Shown here: piece after piece, positions 33,061 through 43,919 of the stretch
Layout: every line of letters begins with the position of its first letter
Position numbering within the stretch: position 1 is the stretch's first letter
Origin: Tupaia tana
Lineage: Eukaryota; Chordata; Mammalia; Scandentia; Tupaiidae
NCBI GenBank assembly: GCA_026018925.1
Contig: JAKSZU010000009.1
Location: forward strand, 31,192,083-31,256,082
Length of the DNA: 64,000 bases
Direction of reading: 5' to 3'
Program-made: the position numbers and the translations under genes
Notes under the pieces: model-generated
Told to the model about the DNA's origin: nothing
The model's input: only the letters and a program-made list of their open reading frames with translations
Databases searched by the model: none

Positions 33061-34560
33061 AAACAATAGGATCCCAACCATTTCTCTTACTTTATGACTG
33101 TTAGATTATTTTCTCTTTGGCTTTTGGCTTGAATAGTTTCAATCCCCATCCGTTTTTTACTCCCTTTTTCTTTTCTCATTTTTAGAGTTTTTTTTTTTTA
33201 AACTTATTTTCTGAGGAAACAAACTATAATAAAACTGTGAATAAAGAATCCTCCAATTGCCAAAAATTGAGACAAAGGAAGAAATAAGAGTAATGCCATA
33301 GAAGGCCTGTGAGAAAGATATTTTGAATAATTTAGGCATGTGTAGAGGTCAAATATATATGACAAGTTCTGCTGTGCTATGTAAGGCCATCCTGACAGAG
33401 AGTGTGTTAACTTTCTGCAAATGACCTAAGGGAAATTTTACTTTCTGCTCTCAAGACCCATATGTTTAATGTTCAAAATCAGTATTGAGTGGCTATAACA
33501 CTGGTGGATATGTAGGTTATTCCTTTTAGAAAAGAGTCATGGTGATTATAAGAGTATGTAAAATAAAATAAACAGTGATACAGCAGTTTTTAACTTTTTC
33601 TGTATTTTTATTTCTGATTGCTTGTTCCCAAAATATTCTTGAGAACTAATGCTAAATCTACTACACACATTTAAAAACGTTAGCATCACTGATTTCATTA
33701 ATGCTGAAAAAAAACACAACAGACTAATTTCAACTCTATCAATAAATTGATCAATCAATCCAGAAAGAACAATCAAAACAAATGTCTACTGGAATTGACA
33801 GACATAAGTAAGCTTATATTACATAAAATATTCCATTTTATACTTCATTTCTGAATGCCAACATTATATTCATTATTATGAATGATTCTTTTTAAGATAT
33901 TTTAAAAAGTCTGTTTTTATCTTTACCTTAGGTGCTTATGCTTAATAACTAGTAGACTTGTGACTTAACAGTTTGTCAGGTATAACCATACAAATAAAAA
34001 TACTATACAAGTCCCACTTTTTTCTTTAAAAACAAAATCAGTGGCTACATAATACACATCATATGATCTCGTATACTTCTAGTTATCTTTTTGTTAGCTT
34101 ACCTAGCAACCATTCTCTCCTTCTTTCTTGCTACTCATATCACAATTTTACTCAGCTTTTGAAATGCCAGATGCGTTGAGGGTCTGCTCCTTCCAGTCTC
34201 AAGGGATGTACATTGTGATTAATCAAGAAAATCCCGAGAAGTGTAAGGGTAGATTTTCTGGGACAGGTTTACTTGCTCACAAAAAGGGATTTGTAAAATG
34301 AAATATCTGAGAATATAAGGTCTGGAACTGCTGCAATCATTTTGTAAATATGGGAAGAGTATCCAAAATGGGAAGTATAGTAGAAAAAAAATTTACTTGA
34401 ATCCTTATTGATATTATGAAGCCTCTTAATTAATAGACTCTTGGCATAATATAGCTTTGTATTTCTTAAATGTGATATTAAACTGTCATATTTTTAGTTC
34501 TTATATTGTGTTTTTTGTAATTTCAGCTACATTCTGATAAAAAAATATTTAATTAGTTTA
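33061..34560. other. AT-rich region without recognised repeats
   Basis: Contains AAACTATAATAAAACTGTG at about 33223, a 19-base string also present at about 32330. No gene found. Confidence 0.4.
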
Positions 34561-34576
34561 AAGAAAGGGTATCAGA

Positions 34577-34729
34577 AGTGCTGGCAGGTGTTGTGGTGGT
34601 TAAGGGCACTGGACTCCCACATGGCCGACCTTGTTAAGTCCCAGACCTGGCGACTTGCTTTCTCACTTTCTCTCTCTCTCTCTCTCTAATCAAATTAAAA
34701 TAAATAAATAAATAAAGTTAAGCTTAAAA
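34577..34729 (+). mobile_element. Short-form SINE, young-looking
   Basis: Core-less form with a (TC)n block and (AAATA)n tail. Perfect 16-base target-site duplication AAGAAAGGGTATCAGA at 34561-34576 and 34730-34745. Confidence 0.93.
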
Positions 34730-34865
34730 AAGAAAGGGTATCAGAGAAACAAACAGAACATATTGTAGATTCTTCCCTTGAGATGAAAAATTTCTATGAA
34801 TGTTTTGGAATCTTGTATCCTATTTTAGCATGTAAAAGACACTAAAGCTTCCTAACTCAGTTAAT

Positions 34866-35098
34866 TTTAAAATTTAATTTATTTATTCCTTGAGGAAAAG
34901 AGATGGAGAGAGATTAGATAGACACCCCCAACAGAGTTCTCATGCTGCAATCTACCCACAGCTTCAGCAAGTCCTAGATCATGGGTACATACATGTATGT
35001 CCTGTGTGTTCAGAGAGGTCTCAGTACGTGAATTCAGAACCTTCCCATGCAGAAAAGCCTTTCAGAATGTTAATGCTACATCACCATTCAGCCCATCA
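34866..35098 (-). mobile_element. Older tRNA-like SINE, second family
   Basis: About 230 bases, head at the right (TTCAGCCC), tail ATTTATTTATT at the left. Shares CAGAGAGGTCTCAGTACGTG then AACCTTCCCATG with 47795-48003. Distinct from the Tu-III-type core. Confidence 0.6.
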
Positions 35099-35138
35099 AA
35101 TTTTCTTATTTATATTGGTATTTCCGGAGATATCTACC

Positions 35139-35390
35139 TTTTTTTAAAATTCTGCCAGAAGACACATATGTTCACTGGAGAAAGACAGTGTGAGAGAAAG
35201 AAAGCACCCCTCATGGTCAGTGGTCACACCACAATCTCTTATCCACCATTTCTACCTCTTTTGAAATTTTTGGGCATGCATACACACATGTCTGGAGTGT
35301 TTCTCAAGCTGCAGTGTCTGAGACTCCAATTGCACAGTTGACCACGTGAGATCCAGCTGCCATAATCACCACACCATGGACTGGCTTGCC
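35139..35390 (-). mobile_element. Tu-III-type SINE, diverged
   Basis: TTCACTGGAGAAAGACAGTG through CACACCATGGACTGGC. It follows the older SINE directly and may have inserted near its head. Confidence 0.8.
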
Positions 35391-35393
35391 AGT

Positions 35394-35699
35394 TAACTTT
35401 TAACCAAATTTTAATTACTTGAATATGTTGTGTATGCCATTCACATATTCAGCATTGTTGTAATTTACATGTAATTTTATAAAGTGAGTAGAAATTTTGG
35501 GATTCTAAAGATTTTATCATAGAGACAGCTCACTACTTCATTTCATCTTCTATTTAATTTATGGAAAGTAAAATGCATTTTGTCACCACACGAAGACATC
35601 ATGAGTAGTGAATATAGAGTGCCAGGTTCCCCAAATAACTGCTCAATCTAGCTGCCTAATATTTTCATGAAAGTTAGGTGTGGGTGTCATTCTTAAACA
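35394..35699. other. No recognised feature
   Basis: AT-rich, no signal. Confidence 0.4.
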
Positions 35700-36060
35700 A
35701 GGTCCACAAGCAGATCATCTTACATTCCCCAACAAAAGCATCCTCAGAATCAGTTATCTTGGCTGAGAACTTCGGAATTTCTCTCTCATTCTGGTTGCTC
35801 TACTTCATTTGTCTAATCTCAAATCCAGTCAAGTCCCAAGTTCATTTTTGCATAGACTACTTGCTGAACACCATACTGAATGCTAGTTTTGAGAAGATAT
35901 GAAGAAAAAACTGCTCTCCTATATTTTTTGGAGTATAGGGCTGTCAACCTATCTCTCATAACATAATCTCTACCATCACCCTAGTCCACTTTTGTATCTT
36001 GCATGTAATATAGTCTCTTACTTATCTGGTGTATCCTAGAGACACAGTTTTACCCTGTTG
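35700..36060 (+). mobile_element. Probable L2 relic
   Basis: TCTCTACCATCACCCTAGTC and ATATAGTCTCTTACTTATCT resemble the L2 RT stretch before CTCCTAACTGGTCTCC. The upstream half is weaker. Confidence 0.5.
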
Positions 36061-37648
36061 CCTACAGAAATTTGGAAAAGGCTTTTGATTGATGTGTACA
36101 GGGTAGAGTTTGGATTTTTTGCAAGATGAATGTGATGATACATCTCTTGTTCTCACCTTTGAGGAATTTTAAACAAAACAAAACAAAGCAAAAGCAAAAA
36201 TGTACAAACAAAATAAAAACTTCACCCAATTTTACACGTCCAAATATTGTTGGGAGATTTTTTCTAACACTATTCTACATAAGCCATGGCAGTAGTCAGT
36301 TCTGGGCTATTTGCTATTCTCACAATTGGCCACAATAATTTGTGACTTACTAAATTATAATTCAGACTGACTTTATCTATGCAAATAAATTACACTGGCA
36401 GTTAGATATTGTTGAAATATTGCTGTGGTAGCTATCTGAAATCGGTGAAATTTTAGAAAGTTAAGCACTGAGCAGTTAGCATATTGGAACTCAGAACTCA
36501 TTTTGCCATAGAAATAAACTATTCTATTACAAATTAATGTTTAAATATAAGACATTTGTAGTTTAATATTAAATGTCTGTGCAAAATATTGTCATTTTGA
36601 TTTTTGAACAAAAGATTAAATATTACTATTTCTTCTTTGAGACAGCTACCCTGCTTTGGTAAAGTAAGATGTTTTATTAATTCTTCTCTGAATAATTAGA
36701 ATGTTACTATCTCTAAAAGGCCAAGGTTAAACTGATACGTGTAGAAGGAAGACTATGCTGCTATCAATGACAGTTAAAACCATTCTCTGCCCAGCTAGGT
36801 TGACACAATATTTTTATAGTAGCTTCTGTTCCATGTGGCATTCTTTTTCATAATAGTTTAACTTCTGAACTGTGAATAATTTAGGGTATCTGAAGAAAGA
36901 AGATACTCAGTTCAGAGCAACAGCAAAAAGGAAGTGTTTTGTTCTACAAGGACTCCTTTAAAAAATGAGCTCCACAGTACTTTCTGACCTTTGTAAAATT
37001 CAAAGCCATGAGAAACTCCAAGGATATCAAACAATTCTATTTAAATGTTGAAATATAAAACTTAAATGTAAAATGGGAATCTTCCTAGGTATCTCTATTC
37101 ACTAATCTCTCCGAAAGACATGCAAAATATGCATCCCAGTTTCCCTTGATAAAATCAGTAGATTCATTCACACTGCATGGTCTCATCTAGAAAGTACTTT
37201 TGCCTCTAGTCTCAATCCTTCAACCAGCCTCCTCCAGACAAGTCTTCCATTTCCAAAGCACTGGAGTTTGTCCTTACATTCCCATTCCTCCCCCACTAAC
37301 TCTAATAAGCACCAGGAAGCACTTATGTAAATAGCTCTTCATCAGATTCCATCTTGAAACAGAATTCTTATGATTCCAAATCCATTTCCCTGCCCACCTC
37401 CTAACATATGTCTTTAAATTCACTTATCTGAGAGCACCATGAGTAAGCATGCTGTTTGGCAGATAAACTTGTATAAGAGGATTAGGAAATCTTCACATTT
37501 TGTCTCAGAGCAGTTAAAAGTCACAGGGAAATTTTGCCTCAAATTTTCAACTAAATTCATTTTTTTTGCCCTTTTAGCAATTCATTTCAATAATGGTTCA
37601 ATAGTATTTATTTTATTTATATCATTTATTTTAACCTTTTTCATATTT
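36061..37648. other. Long repeat-poor island
   Basis: About 1.6 kb with no transposon I recognise. The C/T-rich stretch at 37200-37420 might be a very old L2 but I cannot support it. Confidence 0.4.
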
Positions 37649-37657
37649 ACGGTGTCC

Positions 37658-37940
37658 AATTTTTTTTTTCTTTTTTTTTGTTTTGGAGAGCTTTTTTTTT
37701 TGGTACTGGGCACGTGCGCTCGCCAGACAGGCAGAGAGAGACAGAGAGACAGAAAGCGAGAAATCACTCCCCATGGGGGATGGCCATGCCACAATCCCTT
37801 CTCCTCCATTCTCCTCTTGGGATCTTGGGCGTGTATGCGCACATGCCCGGCATGAGTTGAAGCCACTGGGTCTGGGACTCGAACCACGGTCAAGTACATG
37901 GGAGTTCACTGACATAGCCATTACACTAACTGCTGGTCCC
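37658..37940 (-). mobile_element. Tu-III-type SINE, young
   Basis: Complete minus-strand copy with two long T runs. Flanks ACGGTGTCC (37649-37657) and ACAGTGTCC (37941-37949). Confidence 0.92.
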
Positions 37941-38448
37941 ACAGTGTCCTTAATATTTATCTCAGAACAAGAAGAAAATGGTGAATTTCTTTCTCATACA
38001 TTACAGCAGAGTCTGATTATAAATTTCCAATCTCTTCCTGAACTAAGAACTTTTACTTTAATCAGAAAAGAATTGTAAGCCATTTTCATGTGACACCACT
38101 TCAGCTGGCCAAAAATAGAAAAAAAGTTCAATTCATTCACTGAGTATTTTATACATAATACACACACACACACTGCCAACTAGTTAACACAATAGTAAAT
38201 GTGATATGTACCTACCTATGTTTTAGGTAACAGATATGTAAGAAAAGTGAGTTGATTAATTAGAAACAGGTGAAAGTTTAAAAACATTGCTTAAGAAAAG
38301 TCAAAGGTATATCTGCTTTTCAACCAATCTGTTTACTAGTTTAGATTTTTAACTGGAGAAATCTACAGCAAATGAGAGAAACTGCGAACTCATTGTCTAT
38401 CTATGTCACATGGATAGAATGGGTATATACATTTAAGAAGAAACTTTC

Positions 38449-38700
38449 GAGGGACCAGCAGTTGGTGTAATGGCTGTGTCCTATGTAGTCAACCGCAGTT
38501 CGAGGCCCCCGGCCTGGTGGCTTAAACTCACACCTGGTGTGTGTGCACGTGTACATGCCCAAGATCCCAAGAGGAGAATGGAGGAGAACCGATTGTGGTG
38601 CAGCCATCCCCTCTGGAGGGTGATTTCTTGCTTTCTGTATCTCTCTTCCTGGCGAACATATGCACGCTATAGCAAAAAACTCTCCAAAAAAAAAAAAAGA
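38449..38700 (+). mobile_element. Tu-III-type SINE with head deletion
   Basis: The young head, but about 12 bases including the GCTGGACTCC block are missing after GGCTGTGTC. Flanks share AAGAAACTTT (about 38438 and 38704). Confidence 0.88.
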
Positions 38701-38779
38701 AAGAAAGAAACTTTTTTGACATGTCTACTGATTCAGTGTTTAGAGGTCTAGATGACAAAGATTCTCAAACTATATTTTA

Positions 38780-39030
38780 ATGTATTAAGTTTATTTAGAG
38801 AGCAAATTATAGGTACCCTAGACAGGAACTCATCACATAGGAATCTCCACACTCCCACCAGCCTTCCAGCCAGTTAGATCATTGGTTTGCCCACAGGTAC
38901 ACCTAACATGTTTAGGTTGACTTGAGATCCATACACTGTTCTGTTTTGTTTTGTGATTTTTCTTCTTTTTTTCCCTGCAGTTCCATCATTGCACGGTAGT
39001 GCCCTACCACCTGTGCCACCACATCTGGGC
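38780..39030 (-). mobile_element. Older tRNA-like SINE
   Basis: Complement begins GGGCCCAGATGTGGTGGCAC, an A-box-like head, and ends in an A/T tail near 38780. An AACAAAACAGAAC-type stretch interrupts it. Family uncertain. Confidence 0.5.
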
Positions 39031-39299
39031 CCAGAACTATAGTTTTAGTCTAATTTCTCATTGGAGTCAAAAGTGTTAAATCTTGGTTACAGATCTGCTA
39101 TTTAACTAGAAAAAGGAATGTGTTACTTGTTAGTATGCTGACAAAAATTATTTAATGGTAATTTTTATTTTCACACTGAAAAGCATTTGTAGAAGAACAT
39201 TACATTAATCTGGCCCTTAGCACAGTTGCATTCTGTGTTCATTACAATTTTAATTCATCAGTTAAACTCAAGTCAATAGGAATGTAGAAGTTATACTAT
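39031..39299. other. No recognised feature
   Basis: Nothing recognised. Confidence 0.4.
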
Positions 39300-39440
39300 G
39301 TATAAATATGTACTGAGGGTGAGTGGAAGAAAAGGCACAGAGATAGTAAGACATAACTCTTGCCCTCCAGGGGTTCACATCTATTAGAAGAGACAGTCAA
39401 CTCACTGTGATAGAAAGCAGAACGAAAGAAATGCTGTAAA
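39300..39440 (-). mobile_element. Possible L2 relic
   Basis: CTCTTGCCCTCCAGGGGTTC then ACATCTATTAGAAGAGACAG resembles the antisense L2 block before the stop-rich end. Confidence 0.5.
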
Positions 39441-40039
39441 AGAGAATGAGAAACATGACATGGAATTAAATTGTCCTTTGTAGTAGAGTTTTTTATGTTC
39501 ATTTTATTCACCTATACAAAACTAGACTCTACATGATTTGAGAATAGAAGATGAATACAACACTTATTTTGAATTTCTAACAGCACCTTTTGCATAGCTA
39601 GTGGTTAATAAATATATATTGAATTATAAACTATACTAGAATTGTGTGCTATTGAAAGAGGCCCATAAAAATATGTTTTGCTCTTTACAGTAATGGTCCT
39701 ATCTGTGGTATAGCTTAAATATTCTAGGTTTATTTGAATTTGCATAAAAGTAAACAAGTAAATAGATTATCTCTTGAAAGTTTGTTTAAGAAGTAGAAAG
39801 AAAATCAATAGTCAATAAATAAAGTTAACCCTATCATCCAGTTTTCAGCCTGTCACTTTCCCTAAGTAGACCTGTTTTTCCAGTTCGGTCCTTCCACTTA
39901 TAGTACTTCCACTTATAGTACTCTATAATCCCTAACTTTACTACAATTCTCTAGAAGCAATTTTCTCATTTTGCTTCTTCTTAGCAAATTTTATCTGGAC
40001 CTGGCTAATACTCACTATTTTATTGAAATATAGTCATGT
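39441..40039. other. Unrecognised
   Basis: Holds a perfect tandem duplication of TTCCACTTATAGTAC at about 39892-39921. Confidence 0.4.
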
Positions 40040-40262
40040 GTCACTTAATGGCAGAAATAAGTTTTAAGAAATATACTGTGAGGCGATTTTGTCATCGTGT
40101 AAACATGATAGAGTACATTTACTATACCTAGATCATATAGTCTAGTACACACCTGGGTGATATAGTATATAAGGTATACAGTAACACATATATATTCCTT
40201 ATGGCACCACCGTCCTATGTACTATCTGTCATTGATTGAAGCATTGCTATGCAGTGCCTGAT
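40040..40262. mobile_element. Old DNA-transposon MITE, family not named
   Basis: GTCATGTGTCACTTAATGGC, TGAGGCGATTTTGTCATCGT, ACACACCTGGGTGATATAGT and CACCACCGTCCTATGTACT follow a well-known mammalian MITE with CpG-rich ends. The outer ends are partly inverted repeats of each other. Confidence 0.65.
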
Positions 40263-40457
40263 TGTAATTACTAATATTCCTCACCTACTAATCTTTCATT
40301 ATCCTACTTCGATTGTGGTTTTCTTACCACTACTCCACTGAATCTGCTTTTGCTGAGACCAATGATGACCTCCATTCTATTAAACCCGATGGACATCTCT
40401 CAATTCTCATCTTCTAAACCTCTGAGCAGCATTAAAGACTTAAACACTGTCATTCTT

Positions 40458-40542
40458 TTTTTTTTTTTTTTGAGAGATTTTTTCTATAGGAGCATGCACT
40501 CGCCAGAAAGACAGAGAAAGACAGAGATAGAGAGTGAGAAAT
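40458..40542 (-). mobile_element. Tu-III-type SINE, left part
   Basis: Tail and AG-rich segment up to GAGTGAGAAAT. The element continues at 41195 after an LTR. Its target-site duplication is AACACTGTCATTCTT at 40443-40457 and 41375-41389. Confidence 0.9.
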
Positions 40543-41194
40543 TGTGGTAGGCAGTTAGCTGTGAGTGGGCAGCCCTAAGAGAAAAGCGAAAGGCTCATCT
40601 AGCTCCAGGTGCCAGGAGGGTGAGGCAATTTGCCATCTTCCTTCCTTGTGGCCTGAGGGAAGTGCACAGGGATGATTCGTAGATTTTTCTCTTGTCAAAA
40701 AGACCTAAGCAAGCGTTTTTGGTCAATGCCCCAATTCCTATTAGGGCAATGGACTAATTGGACAGTCTAATTGGGGCAACCTGGCTTGCATTGGGCGAGC
40801 GCAATTAGGTGATCAAGTTCCTCATTCTTTACCTGTGAGGAAGATGCGCAGGTGCAGGAAAATAACCTGTGGATTCAAATTTAAAGGAAGAACATAGGCA
40901 GCGTAAGGGGCCTCCCACTAATGAATATTCATGACCTTTAGTAATTAAAAATAACGGTTAACTAGTACCAAGTGCGATTGGATTGCCACCTGGCAACCTG
41001 CCTGCCCAACAACCTTTTTGGGTGTACTTTCTTTCTTTCCTTTCCTTTCTCTCTATTAAATCTTTTTTTTCTACCTACTTCATTCGTGGTTGCAGTTTCA
41101 TTTTGCGCCTAGGGACAGATCTCTAATTTTAGTGATATGGACCCAAAGAACCAAGGACTTCACAACGCAGCTCAACACTCTCCCATCTGTTAAC
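40543..41194. mobile_element. Solo LTR, about 652 bp
   Basis: Begins TGTGGTAGGC and ends near CTGTTAACA, i.e. the TG...CA form of a retroviral long terminal repeat. It is bounded by AAAT on both sides (40539-40542; about 41195-41198), consistent with a 4-base duplication as made by gammaretrovirus-like (class I) endogenous retroviruses. ATTAAA at about 41055-41060, followed by a T run, is a possible polyadenylation signal, which suggests plus orientation. No internal viral genes are present, so it is the product of LTR-LTR recombination. It sits inside a young SINE, so it is the youngest insertion in the nest. Family not identified. Confidence 0.8.
41055..41060 (+). promoter_or_regulatory. 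Possible LTR polyadenylation signal ATTAAA
   Basis: Located late in the LTR, 134 bases before its end, where R-region poly-A signals usually lie. Function is inferred only. Confidence 0.35.
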
Positions 41195-41374
41195 AAATCA
41201 CCCCCCATAGTGGATGGCCACGTCACAAGCCCTTCTCCTCCATTCTCCTCTCGGGATCTTGGGCACGCACGCACACGTGCCCGGAGTGAGTTTAAGCCAC
41301 CGGGTCTGGGACTTGAACAGCTGTTGACTACATGGGAGTCCAGCGACATAGCCATTACGCTAACTGCTGGTCTC
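41195..41374 (-). mobile_element. Tu-III-type SINE, right part
   Basis: Resumes at AAATCACCCCCCATAG and runs to the head GCTAACTGCTGGTCTC. Together with 40458-40542 it makes one full copy. Confidence 0.9.
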
Positions 41375-41545
41375 AACACTGTCATTCTTGAGATATAATC
41401 TTAATTTGCTCTCCGTGATATGCATGCTTTTGGTTTTCCTCCTTTGTTCTCTTGATTCTCATCCTCAGATTTCTTTCTTTGCCCTGCCTCATCTGATTAT
41501 CTCATACTTATTCCTGAAATGTCTGCTCATTTATATCTGTAATTT

Positions 41546-41554
41546 TTTATGATG

Positions 41555-41593
<39 letters not shown>

Positions 41594-41797
41594 ACAGAGA
41601 GAAAGAATCATTCTTCACAGGGTCTTGTCACTCCACAATCCACTTTCCCTAGCCATCCAGCTCTTCAAGATTCTAGACATACGCACATATGCCCAGCGTG
41701 TTTTTAAGCCACCTCAGGGAACTAGTCCTGCAGTCAGTCACATAGTCTCCAGCCTTGTAGATCATTTGCATTAATACTATGCCACAGTGGCTAACCC
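41546..41797 (-). mobile_element. Older tRNA-like SINE with (GT)n tail
   Basis: Head at right (ATGCCACAGTGGCTAACCC). The body shares the ACAATCC and GCGTGTTTTTAAGCCACC blocks with Tu-III-type SINEs but is longer near the head. The tail carries (GT)17 at 41556-41589. Flanks TAATTTTTTATGAT and TAATTTTTCATTGAT. Confidence 0.7.
41556..41589. repeat. (GT)n microsatellite
   Basis: Seventeen uninterrupted GT units inside a SINE tail. Confidence 0.96.
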
Positions 41798-41819
41798 AAA
41801 TTAATTTTTCATTGATAAG

Positions 41820-42194
41820 TTAAAAACTTTATTTATCATGTACAGCATAATGATTTGAAATATGTATATATTGTGAGGTGGCTAAATCAAGCTAATTAAC
41901 TTATGTATAACCATACATATATTATTTTTGGAGTGAAAATACTTAAAATGTTCTCTTTTAGTGTCTTTCAATAAAATTGTTACTAAATATAGTCACTATA
42001 TTTCATAACAGCTCATTAACTTATTACTCTTATGTAACCAAAATTTTATATCCTTTGACTATCTCTTCAGCCCCTCACCCTCCTAACACCTGGTAATCAA
42101 CATTCTACTATCTGATTCTATGAGTTTAACTTCTTTAGATTTCATATTTAAATGAGATCATGTGTTTTTATTTTCTTTCCATGCTTAGCAATTT
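41820..42194 (-). mobile_element. L1 3' UTR fragment
   Basis: GGTGGCTAAATCAAGCTAAT, CAGCCCCTCACCCTCCTAAC and CTATCTGATTCTATGAGTTT are the antisense of an old L1M 3' UTR. Confidence 0.8.
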
Positions 42195-42412
42195 TACTCC
42201 CATGTAGTTGACTGTGGTTCGAGTCCTGGACCCTGCAGCTTAAAACTCACACTGGATGTGTGTGCATGTGTGCCTAAGATCCAAAGAGAAAAATGGAGAA
42301 GGGATTTTGGCATGGCCACCCCCCAGGGGATAATTTCTCACTTTCTGTCTCTCTGTCTCTCCAGTGAGTTTACACTCCCTACAGAAAAATTCTCTCTCTT
42401 AAAAAAGAAAAA
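42195..42412 (+). mobile_element. Tu-III-type SINE, head-truncated
   Basis: Starts at CTCCCATGTAGTTGACTGTG, so the A-box region is missing. The rest is complete to an A-rich tail. Confidence 0.85.
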
Positions 42413-42418
42413 AAAGTT

Positions 42419-43345
42419 TTACACACCAATTGACTCTTCTTTTATAAAAGATTTCTTTGTACATACAATGCTTTTTGATAGCATTTCACCTACAATGGAA
42501 CTTCTTTCAAAATTGAAGTCAGTCCTTTCAAACTCTGACACTGCTTTATCAACCAAGTTTATGTAATATTTTAAATCTTTTGTTGACACTTCAATGTTTA
42601 TAGTATCTTCACCAAGAGTGCATTCCATCTCAAGAAACTATTTTCTTTGCTCATTCATAATAAGCAACTCATCAAAGTTTTATTACAAAGATCAGCACAC
42701 TTCAGTCACTTTTTCAGGCTTCACTTCTAATTCTGCTTCTCTAAGAATAACAAGAACTAGAGAGCAGGCATATAAAGGTGAATTAAATATAATCTTCAAA
42801 TTGCAAAAAAAAAAAAAATACTCTTCCACCAGTTATTACATCCACTGCAGTCTTGAATCCTTCAGAGTCATCCCTGACAGTTTCAATTAGCTTCTTCCAA
42901 ATTCCTGTTAATGATAATTTTACTTCCTTCCCACGAATCAGGAAAGTTTTTAATAGTTTCTAGAATAGTGAGTCCTTTCTAGAAGGCAATATACTTTATC
43001 CAGATCCATCAAAACAATCACTAACTATGGCAGCTATAACTTTGCAAAATGGATGTTGTGTTTGCAGGCATGAAAGTATTAAACTGCTTGTAGATTTCCA
43101 TCAGAACTCTTGGGTGACTGAGTGCATTGTCAATAGGCAGTAATGTTTTGAAATAAATCCTTTTTTAATTTTTATTTTTCTGAGCAGTACTTCTGAATAG
43201 TGGGCTTAAATACAATAGCAGATTTAAATATTCAGTAAACTATTCTGTAAACAGATGGACCATCATCCAGGCTTTGCTATTCTATTTATAGGTCATAGGT
43301 AGAGTAGAGTTGGCATAATTCTTTAGGGCCTTAGGTACAATTGTT
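42419..43345 (-). pseudogene. Tigger (pogo-like) transposase relic
   Basis: Minus-strand fragment of a Tigger1-like DNA transposon, a cut-and-paste element of the Tc1/mariner superfamily. At 42628-42419 the frame reads TKDLKYYINLVDKA then ERTDFNFERSS, the transposase C-terminus. Upstream on its strand, broken frames hold the DDE-domain region (antisense of CTTGGGTGACTGAGTGCATT near 43110, CCAGGCTTTGCTATTC near 43270). An A13 run and many frameshifts show inactivity. The N-terminal DNA-binding part and both inverted repeats are absent. Confidence 0.88.
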
Positions 43346-43366
43346 CTATATTTTTTAATGGGAAGT

Positions 43367-43626
43367 TTTGTTTTTGTTTTTTTTCTTTAGAGATTTTTGG
43401 TATAGGGTGTGTGTGTTTGCCAAAGAAACAGAGAGAGACAGAAAGCTTTCATTAAATGGGAGGATGGCCACACAACAATCCCTTCTCCTTCATTCTCCTC
43501 TCAGGATTTTGGGCATGCATGCATATGTGCCCAGTCTGTTTCAAGCCATCAGATCCAGGGCTTAAAGCGCATTGGCCATATGGGAGTTCAGCACATTAAA
43601 TTAACCACCATGACACCTACAGGGCC
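43367..43626 (-). mobile_element. Tu-III-type SINE, older
   Basis: Minus-strand copy with GGGTGTGTGTGTTTGCC tail side and head ending CATGACACCTACAGGGCC. Confidence 0.88.
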
Positions 43627-43637
43627 TAGGAGTTTTT

Positions 43638-43911
43638 GTTTGTTTGTTTGTTTGTTTGTTTTTTTGAGAGGTTTTTGCTATAGGGCGCGTGCGCTCGCCA
43701 GACAGAGAGAGACAGAGAGATGGAAAGCAGGAAATCATCCCCCAGGGGGGATGGCCACGCCGCAATCCCTTCTCCTCCATTCTCCTCTCGGAATCTTGGG
43801 CACGCACGCACACGCGCCCGGCGTGAGTTTAAGCCACCGGGTCCGGGACTCGAACCGCGGTCGACTACGTGGAAGTCCAGCGACATAGCCATTACGCTAA
43901 CTGCTGGTCCC
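43638..43911 (-). mobile_element. Tu-III-type SINE, best-preserved copy
   Basis: Reference copy for the family. On its own strand (right to left): head GGGACCAGCAGTTAGCGTAA (A-box region), GGCTATGTCGCTGG, then B-box-like GGTTCGAGTCCCGG, the body GCCGGGCGCGTGTGCGTG, GAGAGGAGAATGGAGGAGAA, GGGATTGCGGCGTGG, a C-rich/G-rich block, a CT-rich block, GGCGAGCGCACGCGCCCTAT and an A tail with (CAAA)n. Most CpG are intact. The A and B boxes are the internal Pol III promoter, and mobility depends on L1 proteins. Target-site duplication (A)GGCC(C)TAGGAGTTTTT at 43622-43637 and 43913-43928. Confidence 0.97.
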
Positions 43912-43919
43912 AAGGCCCT

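Larger units (their letters stand above)
40320..41520 (+). mobile_element. L2 relic carrying a nested SINE and LTR
   Basis: CCAATGATGACCTCCATTCT, CCCGATGGACATCTCTCAAT and GCAGCATTAAAGACTTAAAC (to 40441) continue at 41390 with CTCTTGATTCTCATCCTCAG. This is the L2 RT region. About 930 bases in the middle are later insertions. Confidence 0.65.

Noticed and set aside
32329..33245. 19-base repeat AAACTATAATAAAACTGTG at two sites 0.9 kb apart
   Set aside because: Too short and AT-rich to show common origin; flanks differ.
40543..41194. Complete provirus
   Set aside because: Only one LTR is present; there is no gag, pol or env sequence.
43638..43911. tRNA genes at SINE heads
   Set aside because: The A- and B-box parts are tRNA-derived, but no cloverleaf with an acceptor stem can be drawn; they are SINE promoters.
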